This document shows positions 9,003 to 17,014 of a stretch of DNA of 64,000 nucleotides, one piece after another. Where the stretch lies: positions 1 to 64,000 of the forward strand of contig NZ_JBBPFS010000002.1 in the NCBI RefSeq assembly GCF_038069765.1. The letters run 5' to 3'. The position numbers were made by a program, and so were the translations under genes. Positions within the stretch are counted from its first letter, which is position 1, and each line of letters starts with the position of its first letter. The notes beneath the pieces were generated by a model that did no database searches, was not told the origin of the DNA, and saw only the letters and a program-made list of their open reading frames with translations. This DNA is from Arthrobacter_B sp038069765 (GTDB taxonomy: Bacteria; Actinomycetota; Actinomycetes; Actinomycetales; Micrococcaceae).

Positions 9003-9656
9003 CTAAGGGCCTATGTACTCGCCGGTATAGGCATCCACAGTTCCCGCCTGAATGCCCTCGCACTGAGAAACACCGCCTGCTGTCACCGGCACATAGCTGA
9101 GGCAGAAAGCCACGTAGTAGGGCATCCCGGACTGCCAAGCTTCGTACGCCTCGTCGTAGGTGAACCAATGCCGCGTAGGGCTGTCGCGCCAGGACGTTTC
9201 ACGGTAGTCCGGCGGCATCAGGAACTCCGGGTTGTTGTAGTAATAGCACATCTGGGTGTCTCCGGACGTCCAGAATGTGTCTCTCGCGCAGTACTCTCCC
9301 AGGGTGATTACCCCGGCCATGACGGCATAGCCGGCCTCCTCCGGCGTCATTTCGAGCGCAGACTTTCCACCGGGGCCGGCAGTGGGAAGGGGCGGAGCGG
9401 TGCGCCCTTCCGTCCCGGAAGTGCCGGCAGGCGGCGTCGCCGGTAAAGGGGAAGCGGGTGCTGAAGGGGAAGCGGGTGCTGAAGGAGACGCAGGCGGTGA
9501 AGAAGACGCAGGCGGCGCAGAAGAAGAACTGGGTGATGAAGAAGGAATCGTGGTCGGTTCGGGGGATGGAGCAGCTTCGTTTCCGGCAGTGGTGCAGGCG
9601 GAAAGACTGAGGCAAAGCGCCGCTGAGGCCGCAAGCAGTTTTGGGATGGGTTTCAT
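9003..9656 (-). CDS. Secreted lipoprotein of unknown function
   Basis: A 217-residue predicted lipoprotein. The signal peptide ends in the lipobox LSAC near residue 20. A Ser/Pro/Ala-rich linker (about residues 28-85) follows, then a C-terminal domain of about 130 residues rich in Tyr and Trp, with three to four cysteines and the segment QMCYYYNNPEFL. I do not recognise the domain. The linker DNA is an 18-bp tandem repeat. The gene stands alone, divergent from a small membrane protein gene. A lipid-anchored cell-envelope location is likely, function unknown. Confidence 0.75.
   Translation of the reverse strand: MKPIPKLLAASAALCLSLSACTTAGNEAAPSPEPTTIPSSSPSSSSAPPASSSPPASPSAPASPSAPASPLPATPPAGTSGTEGRTAPPLPTAGPGGKSALEMTPEEAGYAVMAGVITLGEYCARDTFWTSGDTQMCYYYNNPEFLMPPDYRETSWRDSPTRHWFTYDEAYEAWQSGMPYYVAFCLSYVPVTAGGVSQCEGIQAGTVDAYTGEYIGP
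9448..9519 (-). repeat. Four degenerate 18-bp tandem units in the lipoprotein linker
   Basis: Units at 9448, 9466, 9484 and 9502 share an 18-bp pattern. The first two are identical (GGGGAAGCGGGTGCTGAA on the plus strand) and encode a Ser/Ala/Pro hexapeptide in the minus-strand lipoprotein. The identical pair suggests recent duplication. Confidence 0.85.
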
Positions 9657-9862
9657 GCTCGCTCCTTTGACCGCGGACTTCGGTGACGGTTCCTTAAGGC
9701 TGACCCCGCGGCGAGCCGAGATACAAGGTGCACGGAAAACCCCGCCCGGCTCTGAACCGGCCCGGCCCCTGCCCTACCCCTGTCTAGTAGGGGCGTTTGG
9801 TAGCCTCGCACCTACGAAGCAGTTCGGGGAAAGTCGCGGCCGATCCACGGGGAGACAGAACC

Positions 9863-10204
9863 ATGCAGGCGTTGCAGCTAAGTGTCATCATTCTTGTCGG
9901 GTTAAGCCTGGGCATCACGGGCGGCCCGGCGCGCATCCCGGAGATGAAGTGGATTCCCTGGCTGGGCACGGGCGTCGCGACAGGCTGGAGCTATGCGGCG
10001 CTTCTGGTTATCTGGGAAATTTCCGCGGCCGAAGCCTTTCTCTTTTTGCTCGCCATCACCGCGGGGGCGGCCCTTTATGGAGGCAGACTGTGGCAGCAGC
10101 TCGATCTGGAGCCCGGGCTTTCCTATTGGACGTGGGTGAAACGGGATTTCCTCCACACGCGGTACCTGCGCCGCCTCTACCGCACATCCCCCGCCAGGCG
10201 ATAG
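9863..10204 (+). CDS. Small membrane protein of unknown function
   Basis: A 113-residue protein with about three hydrophobic segments (residues 4-20, 33-50 and 53-70) and a basic C-terminus ending in RRLYRTSPARR. The start is ATG at 9863, with a GGGGAGA ribosome binding site about 7 bp upstream; the longer in-frame start at 9797 lacks one. I do not recognise the family. It is probably an inner-membrane protein. It converges on the Clp_N/SRPBCC gene with a 14-bp gap. Confidence 0.6.
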   Translation: MQALQLSVIILVGLSLGITGGPARIPEMKWIPWLGTGVATGWSYAALLVIWEISAAEAFLFLLAITAGAALYGGRLWQQLDLEPGLSYWTWVKRDFLHTRYLRRLYRTSPARR

Positions 10205-10218
10205 TTCCAGCCAGCCGG

Positions 10219-11214
10219 TTATGACTGCCGGAAAACACGGCTGACGGAGCTGCCGATCTGGGACAGCTTGATCCAGACGAGGAAGCGCTGCAGCGGAGCC
10301 AGAAGCGTGCCGATCATTGCCCGCCAGCCCTGATGCCGGAACCAGGTCAAGGTGATGCTGACCTGGGTTCCGCCCGTAGCCGGGGCGAGCTCGAAACAGA
10401 TCATCGTGGGCCCGCTGGCGCGGGTGTCCGGAAAAGTGAAGCGCCAGGTGACCTGTGCCGGCGGCCGAGCTTCCAGGAGTTCGATTTCCCGGTGCCGGAA
10501 TTTCTCGTGGACTTTCAGGGGTTTGCCGTCCGGACGGGTCAGGGTGGCGTGCGCGGTCCACGTGTGGCCGGGCATGAGGGGGCCGCCGGTATCCTCCACC
10601 GAGCCGATCCCCGGTTCCCATTCCGGAATGCGGGCCGGATCGGACAGCAGCGCCCAGACATCCTTGACGGGGGCCGGGACAAAGGCCTCGAACGAACCGG
10701 TGGCCTCACCCCGGCTGCCTGCTGCCGGTTTCTTCGGTGACTCAATGGATGATTCGGTGCGCTCGAGTTCCGCCAGAATTTTCGCCGGTGCCGTCCCGAG
10801 CCGCTGCAGCACCCCGGTGATTAGTCCGCTGGGCTCGTTCAGGAGTTCGCGGAGCACTGCGGAAGCGTCTCCCGTGCGTCCTTTCTGGCCTGCCCGGCCG
10901 AGCAGGTCCGAAGCGCGCTTGGACCAGGCGTACCCGCCGGTTTCGTGGAAGACGATGTCTCCCGGCGGCGGGAGCTCGGCGGTGATGCCCAGGGACGCAA
11001 TCTGATCCTTCTGGTATGCCTCGACGGCCGTCCGGGCCGAGTGAATACTGATACCCGCGTCACGGAGGACCCGGCCGGCGGGCTGGTCATTGAGTACCAG
11101 TGCCAGGAACATGTCCTCAAGGTCGGCTTCCCGAAGACCCCGCCGCGAGGCTTCCTCCATCGCCGTCAGCGAGAGCGTCTGACTGGTTGTTGCGTAGCGG
11201 GTGAACTTGTTCAT
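10219..11214 (-). CDS. Clp N-terminal domain fused to an SRPBCC (START-like) domain
   Basis: The 331-residue protein joins two domains. Residues 1-150 resemble the double-repeat Clp_N substrate or adaptor domain of ClpC/ClpB: FTRYATTSQTLSLTAMEEA, then a second repeat starting near ASDLLGRAGQ. Residues about 165-325 form an SRPBCC ligand-binding fold (FEAFVPAPVKDVWALLSD, then ARPPAQVTWRF). There is no AAA+ ATPase part. It overlaps the upstream HTH gene by 4 bp, so the two are translationally coupled. Stand-alone Clp_N proteins paired with a small HTH protein recur in actinobacteria, but the function is not established. A sensing role (SRPBCC binds a ligand, Clp_N contacts a partner) is my inference. 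Confidence 0.82.
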   Translation of the reverse strand: MNKFTRYATTSQTLSLTAMEEASRRGLREADLEDMFLALVLNDQPAGRVLRDAGISIHSARTAVEAYQKDQIASLGITAELPPPGDIVFHETGGYAWSKRASDLLGRAGQKGRTGDASAVLRELLNEPSGLITGVLQRLGTAPAKILAELERTESSIESPKKPAAGSRGEATGSFEAFVPAPVKDVWALLSDPARIPEWEPGIGSVEDTGGPLMPGHTWTAHATLTRPDGKPLKVHEKFRHREIELLEARPPAQVTWRFTFPDTRASGPTMICFELAPATGGTQVSITLTWFRHQGWRAMIGTLLAPLQRFLVWIKLSQIGSSVSRVFRQS

Positions 11215-11456
11215 CCATGGCTCCTGGGCTTGAGGATCGAGGGGTCAACGCGCTTGGAGTACTTCTTATGCACTGCCTGGCGTGTCACACCCAAGGCATC
11301 GGCAATGGCCTGCCAGTTCATTCCGGCGCGCAGGGCAGCTTCGACCTGGCGCAGCTCGAGGGTATCCGCGAGCACCCGCAGGGCTGCCACGGCCCGCAGT
11401 CCGGCACGCGGATCGCTGGTATCTGCGGCAACAGCCGCCGTCCGAGATGACTCCAT
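11211..11456 (-). CDS. Small helix-turn-helix DNA-binding protein paired with the Clp_N/SRPBCC protein
   Basis: An 81-residue protein from ATG at 11456 (84 residues if TTG at 11465 is used). The C-terminal half is an HTH: NWQAIADALGVTRQAVHKKYSKR. The N-terminal half contains RAVAALRVLADTLELRQVEAAL, probably a helical extension. ATG at 11456 lacks a good ribosome binding site but sits almost on the predicted transcription start, so a leaderless mRNA is likely. TTG at 11465 falls inside a repeat element and promoter. The stop overlaps the start of the Clp_N/SRPBCC gene by 4 bp. It probably binds the duplicated palindromic element just upstream and autoregulates the pair. Confidence 0.8.
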   Translation of the reverse strand: MESSRTAAVAADTSDPRAGLRAVAALRVLADTLELRQVEAALRAGMNWQAIADALGVTRQAVHKKYSKRVDPSILKPRSHG

Positions 11457-11459
11457 GTC

Positions 11460-11504
11460 TGTCAACCTACGTTGCTCTCTTCCGGACTGTCAACCTAGGT
11501 TGCT
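11460..11504 (-). promoter_or_regulatory. Promoter with duplicated 17-bp operator for the HTH-Clp_N/SRPBCC pair
   Basis: Two 17-bp copies, TGTCAACCTACGTTGCT at 11460-11476 and TGTCAACCTAGGTTGCT at 11488-11504, differ by one base and are spaced 28 bp apart. The second contains the perfect 12-bp palindrome CAACCTAGGTTG. On the minus strand the copies supply TTGACA (11488-11493) as -35 and TAGGTT (11464-11469) as -10, with 18 bp between. Transcription would begin at or next to the ATG at 11456. The placement suggests repression by the adjacent HTH protein binding both copies. Confidence 0.7.
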
Positions 11505-11540
11505 ACTCGGTTGATTCAAGGAAAACAGGCAGCACTCTCT

Positions 11541-11584
11541 GTTCACCCCGGGTTAAACCGCCGGTCTCCTTCGCGTCACCTAAC
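11541..11584 (+). promoter_or_regulatory. PHO-box-like 11-bp direct repeats upstream of phoX
   Basis: Four 11-bp units start at 11541 (GTTCACCCCGG), 11552 (GTTAAACCGCC), 11563 and 11574 (CGTCACCTAAC). The first unit matches the GTTCACC core of PhoP boxes known from Streptomyces, the second matches it less well, and the third is weak. The array ends 32 bp before the PhoX start. PhoP control of a secreted phosphatase is expected biology; that this array is bound is inferred. Confidence 0.5.
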
Positions 11585-11616
11585 GCTGTCAGCGTGGGCA
11601 GCGACACACCCGCCGG

Positions 11617-13749
11617 ATGGAAGGCCTGACCTTGACCGACTTGCTGAACCCCGACTCTGCCGCTGCCAGCTCCGCCCCGAAGAAACGGCTGCTGCCCATG
11701 CTGGGACACACCAGAGGCAAGCGCAGCGCCGTTACCTGTGCGCTGAAATGCGACAACGCCTGCAGCAAGGCGGTGTGCAATACCTCCGCCAACAGTTACT
11801 TCCGGGACATCGTCTCCGCGGAGTTCTCCCGGCGGACCGCACTCGGTGCCGGAGCGGCCGGGGTGCTGGGCGCGGCAGTACTGGCGCTGAGCAGCCCGGC
11901 GACGACGGCGGCAGCGGCACCGCCCGGCCGCGGGCCGAAGGCGGGGCGCCTGGCCTTCACTCCGATCGCACCCGTGGACGCTGCAGCGGACAGCTTCGAC
12001 GTGCCTGCAGGATATGACTGGGAACCGCTGCTGCGCTGGGGAGACCCGCTCTTCGACGACTCGCCCGAGTTCGCCTTCGCCGGGCAGACCCCCGCCGCGC
12101 AGGCCCGCCAGTTCGGCTACAACAACGACTATCTGGAAATTCTTCGGCAGCCGAACGGCAAGAAGGGGCTGCTCGTCTGCAACCACGAGTACGTCAACCC
12201 GGAGATCATGTTCCCCGCGGCTCCGGCTTCCGCCGCCGAGGAACTGCAGCGGCGCAACATCTTCCGCAACGCCGTCGGCATGTCAGTGGTGGAACTGGAA
12301 CGCAGCAACCGCGGGAAGCCCTGGTCCTACGTCCGCGGCGCCCGGCTGAACCGCCGCATTACCCTGGACACTGTTTTTGAACTCACCGGACCCGCAGCCG
12401 GTTCCGCTCTGCTGAAAACCGCCGCCGACCCGCAGGGGCGGTACGTTGCCGGCACACTGGGCAACTGCGCCGGCGGCAGCACTCCCTGGGGAACCGTGCT
12501 CTCCGGAGAGGAGAACTTCAACGGTTTCTTCCGCGCCGAGGGCACCAGTGCCGAGGACAAGCGGTATGGGCTGGGCAGTGCTCCCACGGCCATGGGCTGG
12601 GAGCAGGAGGACCCGCGGTTTGACGCCCGCACCCCGGAAACCCGGAACGAGCCGAACCGGTTCGGCTACATCGTGGAGCTGGACCCCGAGGACCCGGATT
12701 CGGTGCCGCGCAAGCACACCAGCCTGGGCCGGTTTAAGCACGAGGGCGCCAACGTCATCATTGCCCGCAACGGAAAGGCCGTGGCCTATTCCGGCGACGA
12801 CGAGCGCTTCGACTACCTCTACAAGTTCGTCTCGAAGAACAAGTACCGGAAGAACGACAAGCGCCACAACATGACGCTGCTCAGCGAAGGCGACCTGTAC
12901 GTGGCACGGTTTGCCGGCAATTCACCGGAGTCGGAAATCGACGGCACCGGAGCGGTTCCCGCAGACGGCGGATTCGACGGGCAGGGCACCTGGCTGCCGC
13001 TGGTGGTGCGGGGCAAATCGGCGGTGGCCGGGATGAGCGTGGAGGAAGTGCTGGTTTACACCCGGCTCGCGGCGGACAAGGCCGGGGCCACCAAAATGGA
13101 CCGCTGTGAGGACGTGGAACCCAACCCCGCCACCGGGCGCGTCTATGTGGCCTGCACCAACAACTCCAAGCGCGGCGTCGACGCCGGTGCACGCGCTGAC
13201 GAGGTGAACCCGCGGCGGGAAAACCGCGACGGACACATCGTGGAGATCATCGAGGCCCGCGACGACGCCACGGCCACCGACTTCCGCTGGAACCTGCTGA
13301 TGCTCTGCGGTGACCCGGCCCAGGGTGACGCCACCTATTTCAGCGGCTATCCGCAGGACAAGGTTAGCCCCATCTCCTGCCCGGACAATCTGGCCTTTGA
13401 TTCAGCCGGCAACCTGTGGATCTCCACCGACGGCGCGCCGTCGGGCATTGGCTATAACGACGGACTGTTCAAGGTGGGGCTCTCCGGAAGTGACCGCGGC
13501 AGGGTGGAGCAGTTCCTGTCCGTGCCGCGTGACGGTGAAACCTGCGGACCGGTGATCCACGATGAGGAATCCATGGTGTTCGTGGCCGTGCAGCACCCGG
13601 GCGAGGACGGCAGCTACGGCGCGCATACCTCCTATTTTCCGGATTACGTGGCCGACGGCGGGACGCCCGCGCCGGGTGACGTCCGGGTTCCGCGCCCGTC
13701 AGTGGTGCAGGTCTTCAGCCTGGAGACGAAACGCGGTGCGGGGGCATAG
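11617..13749 (+). CDS. phoX: PhoX-family secreted alkaline phosphatase (DUF839)
   Basis: The 710-residue protein is a PhoX-like phosphatase. Its N-terminus has the family segment PMLGHTRGKRSAVTCALKC with CDNAC following, then a Tat signal with SRRTALGAGAAG near residues 71-82. The mature part holds the DUF839 beta-propeller, including CNHEYVNPEIMF, LSGEENFNGFF, GRFKHEGANV and SPISCPDNLAFDSAGNLW. PhoX enzymes hydrolyse phosphate esters outside the membrane using iron and calcium. The start is ATG at 11617; the ribosome binding site is weak. A PHO-box-like array lies upstream. A GNAT gene follows closely. Confidence 0.88.
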   Translation: MEGLTLTDLLNPDSAAASSAPKKRLLPMLGHTRGKRSAVTCALKCDNACSKAVCNTSANSYFRDIVSAEFSRRTALGAGAAGVLGAAVLALSSPATTAAAAPPGRGPKAGRLAFTPIAPVDAAADSFDVPAGYDWEPLLRWGDPLFDDSPEFAFAGQTPAAQARQFGYNNDYLEILRQPNGKKGLLVCNHEYVNPEIMFPAAPASAAEELQRRNIFRNAVGMSVVELERSNRGKPWSYVRGARLNRRITLDTVFELTGPAAGSALLKTAADPQGRYVAGTLGNCAGGSTPWGTVLSGEENFNGFFRAEGTSAEDKRYGLGSAPTAMGWEQEDPRFDARTPETRNEPNRFGYIVELDPEDPDSVPRKHTSLGRFKHEGANVIIARNGKAVAYSGDDERFDYLYKFVSKNKYRKNDKRHNMTLLSEGDLYVARFAGNSPESEIDGTGAVPADGGFDGQGTWLPLVVRGKSAVAGMSVEEVLVYTRLAADKAGATKMDRCEDVEPNPATGRVYVACTNNSKRGVDAGARADEVNPRRENRDGHIVEIIEARDDATATDFRWNLLMLCGDPAQGDATYFSGYPQDKVSPISCPDNLAFDSAGNLWISTDGAPSGIGYNDGLFKVGLSGSDRGRVEQFLSVPRDGETCGPVIHDEESMVFVAVQHPGEDGSYGAHTSYFPDYVADGGTPAPGDVRVPRPSVVQVFSLETKRGAGA

Positions 13750-13758
13750 GGTGTGGGG

Positions 13759-14259
13759 ATGCTTCCCCCTCCCACCTCCCGGCTTCGATTCCGTGAAATG
13801 TCCCCCGCTGATCTGGACAATATGGCAGCGCTGCTTGGTGATCCCGCCGTGATGACCTACTACCCGGCACCCAAGACCCGGAGTGAAGCGCTGGGCTGGA
13901 TCGCCTGGAACGAGAAGAACTACGCGGAGCACGGCCATGGGCTGTGGATCGTGGAAAGCTCCGACGGCACCTTCCTGGGGGACTGCGGCCTGACCTGGCA
14001 GGACGTTAACGGCCGGGCTGAACTGGAAGTTGGGTACCACATGCGCCCTGAAGTGCAGGGGCGGGGCTACGCAACGGAAGCGGCGGCTGCCTGCCGGGAC
14101 TTCGCCCGGGACGAGCTGCAGGTTCAGCAGCTGGTTGCCATCATTCATCCCGGCAATGTGGCCTCCCGGCGCGTTGCAGAGAAGATCGGCCTGCGGGACA
14201 GGGAAGATGCCCTGCGCCCGGACGGGCTGCGGAAGGTGCTGGGCCTGAGCTTTGGCTAG
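13759..14259 (+). CDS. GNAT family N-acetyltransferase
   Basis: A 166-residue GNAT acetyltransferase of the RimJ/RimL-like type. It has LRFREMSPADLDNM at the N-terminus, the acetyl-CoA binding segment RPEVQGRGYATEAAAAC (Q/RxxGxG/A), and the NVASRRVAEKIGL motif typical of this group. The acceptor is unknown. ATG at 13759 is used; GTG at 13753 would add two residues and is nearly as likely. It starts 9 bp after phoX and may be cotranscribed with it. Confidence 0.85.
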   Translation: MLPPPTSRLRFREMSPADLDNMAALLGDPAVMTYYPAPKTRSEALGWIAWNEKNYAEHGHGLWIVESSDGTFLGDCGLTWQDVNGRAELEVGYHMRPEVQGRGYATEAAAACRDFARDELQVQQLVAIIHPGNVASRRVAEKIGLRDREDALRPDGLRKVLGLSFG

Positions 14260-14355
14260 GTTGTCCGCATGACGGCCACGCTGCTGCTTCCCCGGCTTTC
14301 CGCATTTGGCCGCCGCGGGCTGTCCCTGGCCGAGAACCTGGTTCGGGGGTAGGCC

Positions 14356-15069
14356 GTGGAACCGGGGAACTACTACGCCATTCCGGAGCTCGCCGCCGGT
14401 TACGATGCCGACAGCCGGGACCGCCGCGACCTGGACTTCTACCTGGACCTGGCCGAAGGGCTGGGGGCAGTGCGGGTGGCCGACGTCGGCGCCGGAACGG
14501 GTTTGTTATGCAGTCTGCTGGCCGGCCGGGGGCACGACGTCACCGGCGTCGAGCCGGAACGGACCATGCTTGCGCTCGCGCAGCAGCAGGAACACGCGGC
14601 CGCCGTTTCGTGGCTGCACGGAGCGGCCGAAACGCTGCCGGCCGGGTGGGCCGATCTGGTCTTGATGACGGGACACGTTGCCCAGTACTTCCTGGACGAC
14701 GCAGCGTGGGCAACTGCGGCTGCCCACGCCAAAAGGGCCTTGAAGCCCGGCGGCCGGCTGGCCTTTGAAACGCGCAATCCCGCGGCGGAAGCCTGGCGGA
14801 ACTGGACGACGGCGGGCCGGAGCACCGGGCAGGGGCCGGTCCGCACGGAAGTGCGCCGCGACGGTGACCTGGTCACCCACACCGACCACTGGATCCGGGA
14901 CGGCAGCTCCCGGACCACAACGGAAACCCTGAGATTTCCTTCCCGGGAAGACATCCTGACGGGCCTGGAATCGGCAGGGCTGACGGTCGACCGCACTTGG
15001 GGCGACTGGGACCGGCGTCCGGTCAGCGCGGATTGCCCGGAATGGATCTTCCTGACCCACCCGGTGTAG
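14356..15069 (+). CDS. Class I SAM-dependent methyltransferase
   Basis: A 237-residue class I methyltransferase. Motif I is VADVGAGTGLLCSLLAGRG (about residues 40-58), followed by an acidic residue in VTGVEPE that should bind the SAM ribose. Motif IV-like LVLMTGHVAQYF and post-motif KPGGRLAFETRNP are present. The substrate is unknown. The start is GTG at 14356. The 3' neighbour is a luciferase-like monooxygenase on the same strand. Confidence 0.82.
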   Translation: MEPGNYYAIPELAAGYDADSRDRRDLDFYLDLAEGLGAVRVADVGAGTGLLCSLLAGRGHDVTGVEPERTMLALAQQQEHAAAVSWLHGAAETLPAGWADLVLMTGHVAQYFLDDAAWATAAAHAKRALKPGGRLAFETRNPAAEAWRNWTTAGRSTGQGPVRTEVRRDGDLVTHTDHWIRDGSSRTTTETLRFPSREDILTGLESAGLTVDRTWGDWDRRPVSADCPEWIFLTHPV

Positions 15070-15135
15070 CTCCGCCGCAGCGGTTTACACTGGGCTCCCT
15101 CAGCCGCCACCTGCCGAGCTTCCGAGGAGCACACC

Positions 15136-16062
15136 ATGCCCGACTACGGCCGCGACCTGCTGTTTGGTTCGTTCATTACGCCGGCGGCCGCCCCTCCCCG
15201 CCGGGCTGTGGAAATGACTGTCGCAACGGAGTCTTCGGGGTTGGACCTGGCTACCTTCCAGGACCACCCGTACCAGCCGCGGTTCCTGGACACATGGACT
15301 CTGCTGTCCTATGCGGCTGCCCGCACCGAGCGGATTACGCTGGCCACCAACGTGCTGAACCTGCCGCTGCGCCAGCCCGTGATTGTGGCCCGCAGCGCCG
15401 CCAGCTTGGACCTGCTCAGCGGCGGCAGGTTTGAACTGGGGCTCGGCGCCGGAGCTTTTTGGGACGCCATTGTGGCCGGCGGGGGAGAGCGGCTGGAACC
15501 CGGGGATGCCGTCACCGGACTTGCGGAAGCGATCAGCATCATCCGGGGCATCTGGGACGAGGCCGAACGCACCCCGCTGCGGGTGGACGGAAAGATTCAC
15601 CGGGCGCACGGGGCCAAGCGCGGGCCGGCGCCGGCGCACGGCGTCGGCATCTGGATCGGCGCCTACAAACCCCGCATGCTCCGGCTTACGGGGGAAACGG
15701 GGGACGGATGGGTGCCGACGCTGAGCTATTTGCCGGGCGGCCCGGCCGATTTGGCAGCGATGAACGAGGCAATTGACGACGCCGCCGCAGCAGCAGGCAG
15801 GGATCCCGCCGTCGTGCGCCGGCTGCTGAACATCAACGGCAGCTTCTCCGCCGCCGGTGGCGGCCTGCTCCAGGGACCTCCCGGTCAGTGGGCGCGGGAA
15901 TTGGCGGATATCGCCCTGGCCCACGGCATTTCCGGGTTTCTCCTCGGCACCGACAGTGCGGAGGATCTGGCCCGCTTCGGGCGTGAGGTGGCGCCGCAGG
16001 TGCGGGAGCTGGTCGCCGCTGCCCGGAGAAGGGAGGGAACAGCGAAGCCCGCCCCGGCATAG
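15136..16062 (+). CDS. LLM class flavin-dependent oxidoreductase
   Basis: The 308-residue protein matches the luciferase-like monooxygenase (F420- or FMN-dependent) family: GSFITPAAAPPR at the N-terminus, YEHxxRFLDTWTLLSYAAARTERI-like core in the barrel, and LDLLSGGRFELGLGAGAFW. The segment GIWIGAYKPRMLRLTGE is typical of F420-dependent members. The substrate is unknown. ATG at 15136 follows a GAGGAG ribosome binding site. Its last codons form one arm of a terminator hairpin. Confidence 0.83.
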   Translation: MPDYGRDLLFGSFITPAAAPPRRAVEMTVATESSGLDLATFQDHPYQPRFLDTWTLLSYAAARTERITLATNVLNLPLRQPVIVARSAASLDLLSGGRFELGLGAGAFWDAIVAGGGERLEPGDAVTGLAEAISIIRGIWDEAERTPLRVDGKIHRAHGAKRGPAPAHGVGIWIGAYKPRMLRLTGETGDGWVPTLSYLPGGPADLAAMNEAIDDAAAAAGRDPAVVRRLLNINGSFSAAGGGLLQGPPGQWARELADIALAHGISGFLLGTDSAEDLARFGREVAPQVRELVAAARRREGTAKPAPA

Positions 16063-16074
16063 CCGAGGCGGGCT
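16046..16074. terminator. Bidirectional terminator between the LLM gene and the TauE/SafE gene
   Basis: Arms AGCCCGCC (16046-16053) and GGCGGGCT (16067-16074) enclose an inner CGGC-ATA-GCCG stem. The LLM stop codon lies in the loop region. There is no clear U-tract, but its position between convergent genes suits termination on both strands. Confidence 0.6.
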
Positions 16075-16098
16075 CCAATCTGCGGCCGGAACTCCCTG

Positions 16099-17010
16099 TT
16101 AGGAAGAGGCCTGTTCTGAGGTACGTTCGGCGGGGCTGGGGACCTTCGGAGAAGCCAGCACCTTGCGCAGCGGGCAGGCCGGAACGAAGAACCAGCACAC
16201 CACTGCGGCTGCGGCGATCACTCCGGCGCCAACCCCAACCACGGCGTTGGCAGGGGAAGGCAGCTCTTGGACCAGGACAAAGACGCCCATGAGCAGCACA
16301 AAGATTCCGAAGCCCTTGCGCAGGGCTGCCTCGGGAATGCGTCCGGCGAGGCGGGCTCCAATGAATGACCCGAGGATGGCGGCAGCGGTGACCCCGCCGA
16401 CAAGTGCCCAGTCGAGGCTGACGCTGGTGAGGTAACCGCCGAGCCCGGCGAAGGACTTCATGGCGATGACAACCAGCGAGGTGCCCACTGCAACGGGCAT
16501 GGACAGGCCGCCGAGAAGCGCCAGTGCGGGCACTACGAGGAAACCGCCTCCGGCACCGACCAGCCCAGTGACGAGGCCAACGACGAGGCCTTCGAGGATG
16601 ACCTTGCCAACGGGCAGGTCATTGTTGTGGGCCGCCGCCGACACGTCCTTGCGGCCGCGGATCATGGCTAGGGAGGTGGCAACCATCATCAGGGCGAAGG
16701 CGATCATCAGAATGGTTCCGGGAATGTGCCCGCCGAGGAGGCCGCCGCCAAAGGCACCGGCCATGCCGGCGGCACCGAAGATGAGTCCGGTGCGCCACTT
16801 TACGCGCCCCTTGCGGGCATGGGTGACGGCGCTGACGGCGGAGGTGACGCCGACAACGAAGAGCGATGCGGCGATGGCCTCCTTGGGGTTCATCCCCGCA
16901 ACGTAGGTCAGGATCGGAACCGTGAGAATGGACCCGCCGCCGCCGAGCAGACCGAGCGAGAGGCCGATGAGTACCGATAGCAGGAGGGTCGCAACGAGGG
17001 TGGCGGTCAT
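16099..17010 (-). CDS. TauE/SafE family sulfite or sulfur-anion exporter
   Basis: A 303-residue protein with about eight transmembrane helices and two repeated halves: the first with GLSLGLLGGGGSILTVPIL, the second with GLVTGLVGAGGGFLVVPAL. These Gly-rich motifs are characteristic of TauE/SafE exporters. In persulfide-handling operons such proteins are thought to export sulfite or related anions made by the dioxygenase. It is the last gene of a minus-strand operon after the rhodanese and CstB-like genes, starting 5 bp after the rhodanese stop. Confidence 0.88.
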   Translation of the reverse strand: MTATLVATLLLSVLIGLSLGLLGGGGSILTVPILTYVAGMNPKEAIAASLFVVGVTSAVSAVTHARKGRVKWRTGLIFGAAGMAGAFGGGLLGGHIPGTILMIAFALMMVATSLAMIRGRKDVSAAAHNNDLPVGKVILEGLVVGLVTGLVGAGGGFLVVPALALLGGLSMPVAVGTSLVVIAMKSFAGLGGYLTSVSLDWALVGGVTAAAILGSFIGARLAGRIPEAALRKGFGIFVLLMGVFVLVQELPSPANAVVGVGAGVIAAAAVVCWFFVPACPLRKVLASPKVPSPAERTSEQASS

Positions 17011-17014
17011 GGGG

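Noticed and set aside
8755..9006. 83-codon open frame over the menC end
   Set aside because: It overlaps the menC 3' end in another frame, and has no ribosome binding site or family.
14269..14352. 27-codon open frame between the GNAT and methyltransferase genes
   Set aside because: It has no recognisable family and no clear ribosome binding site. It could be a leader peptide, but nothing supports translation.
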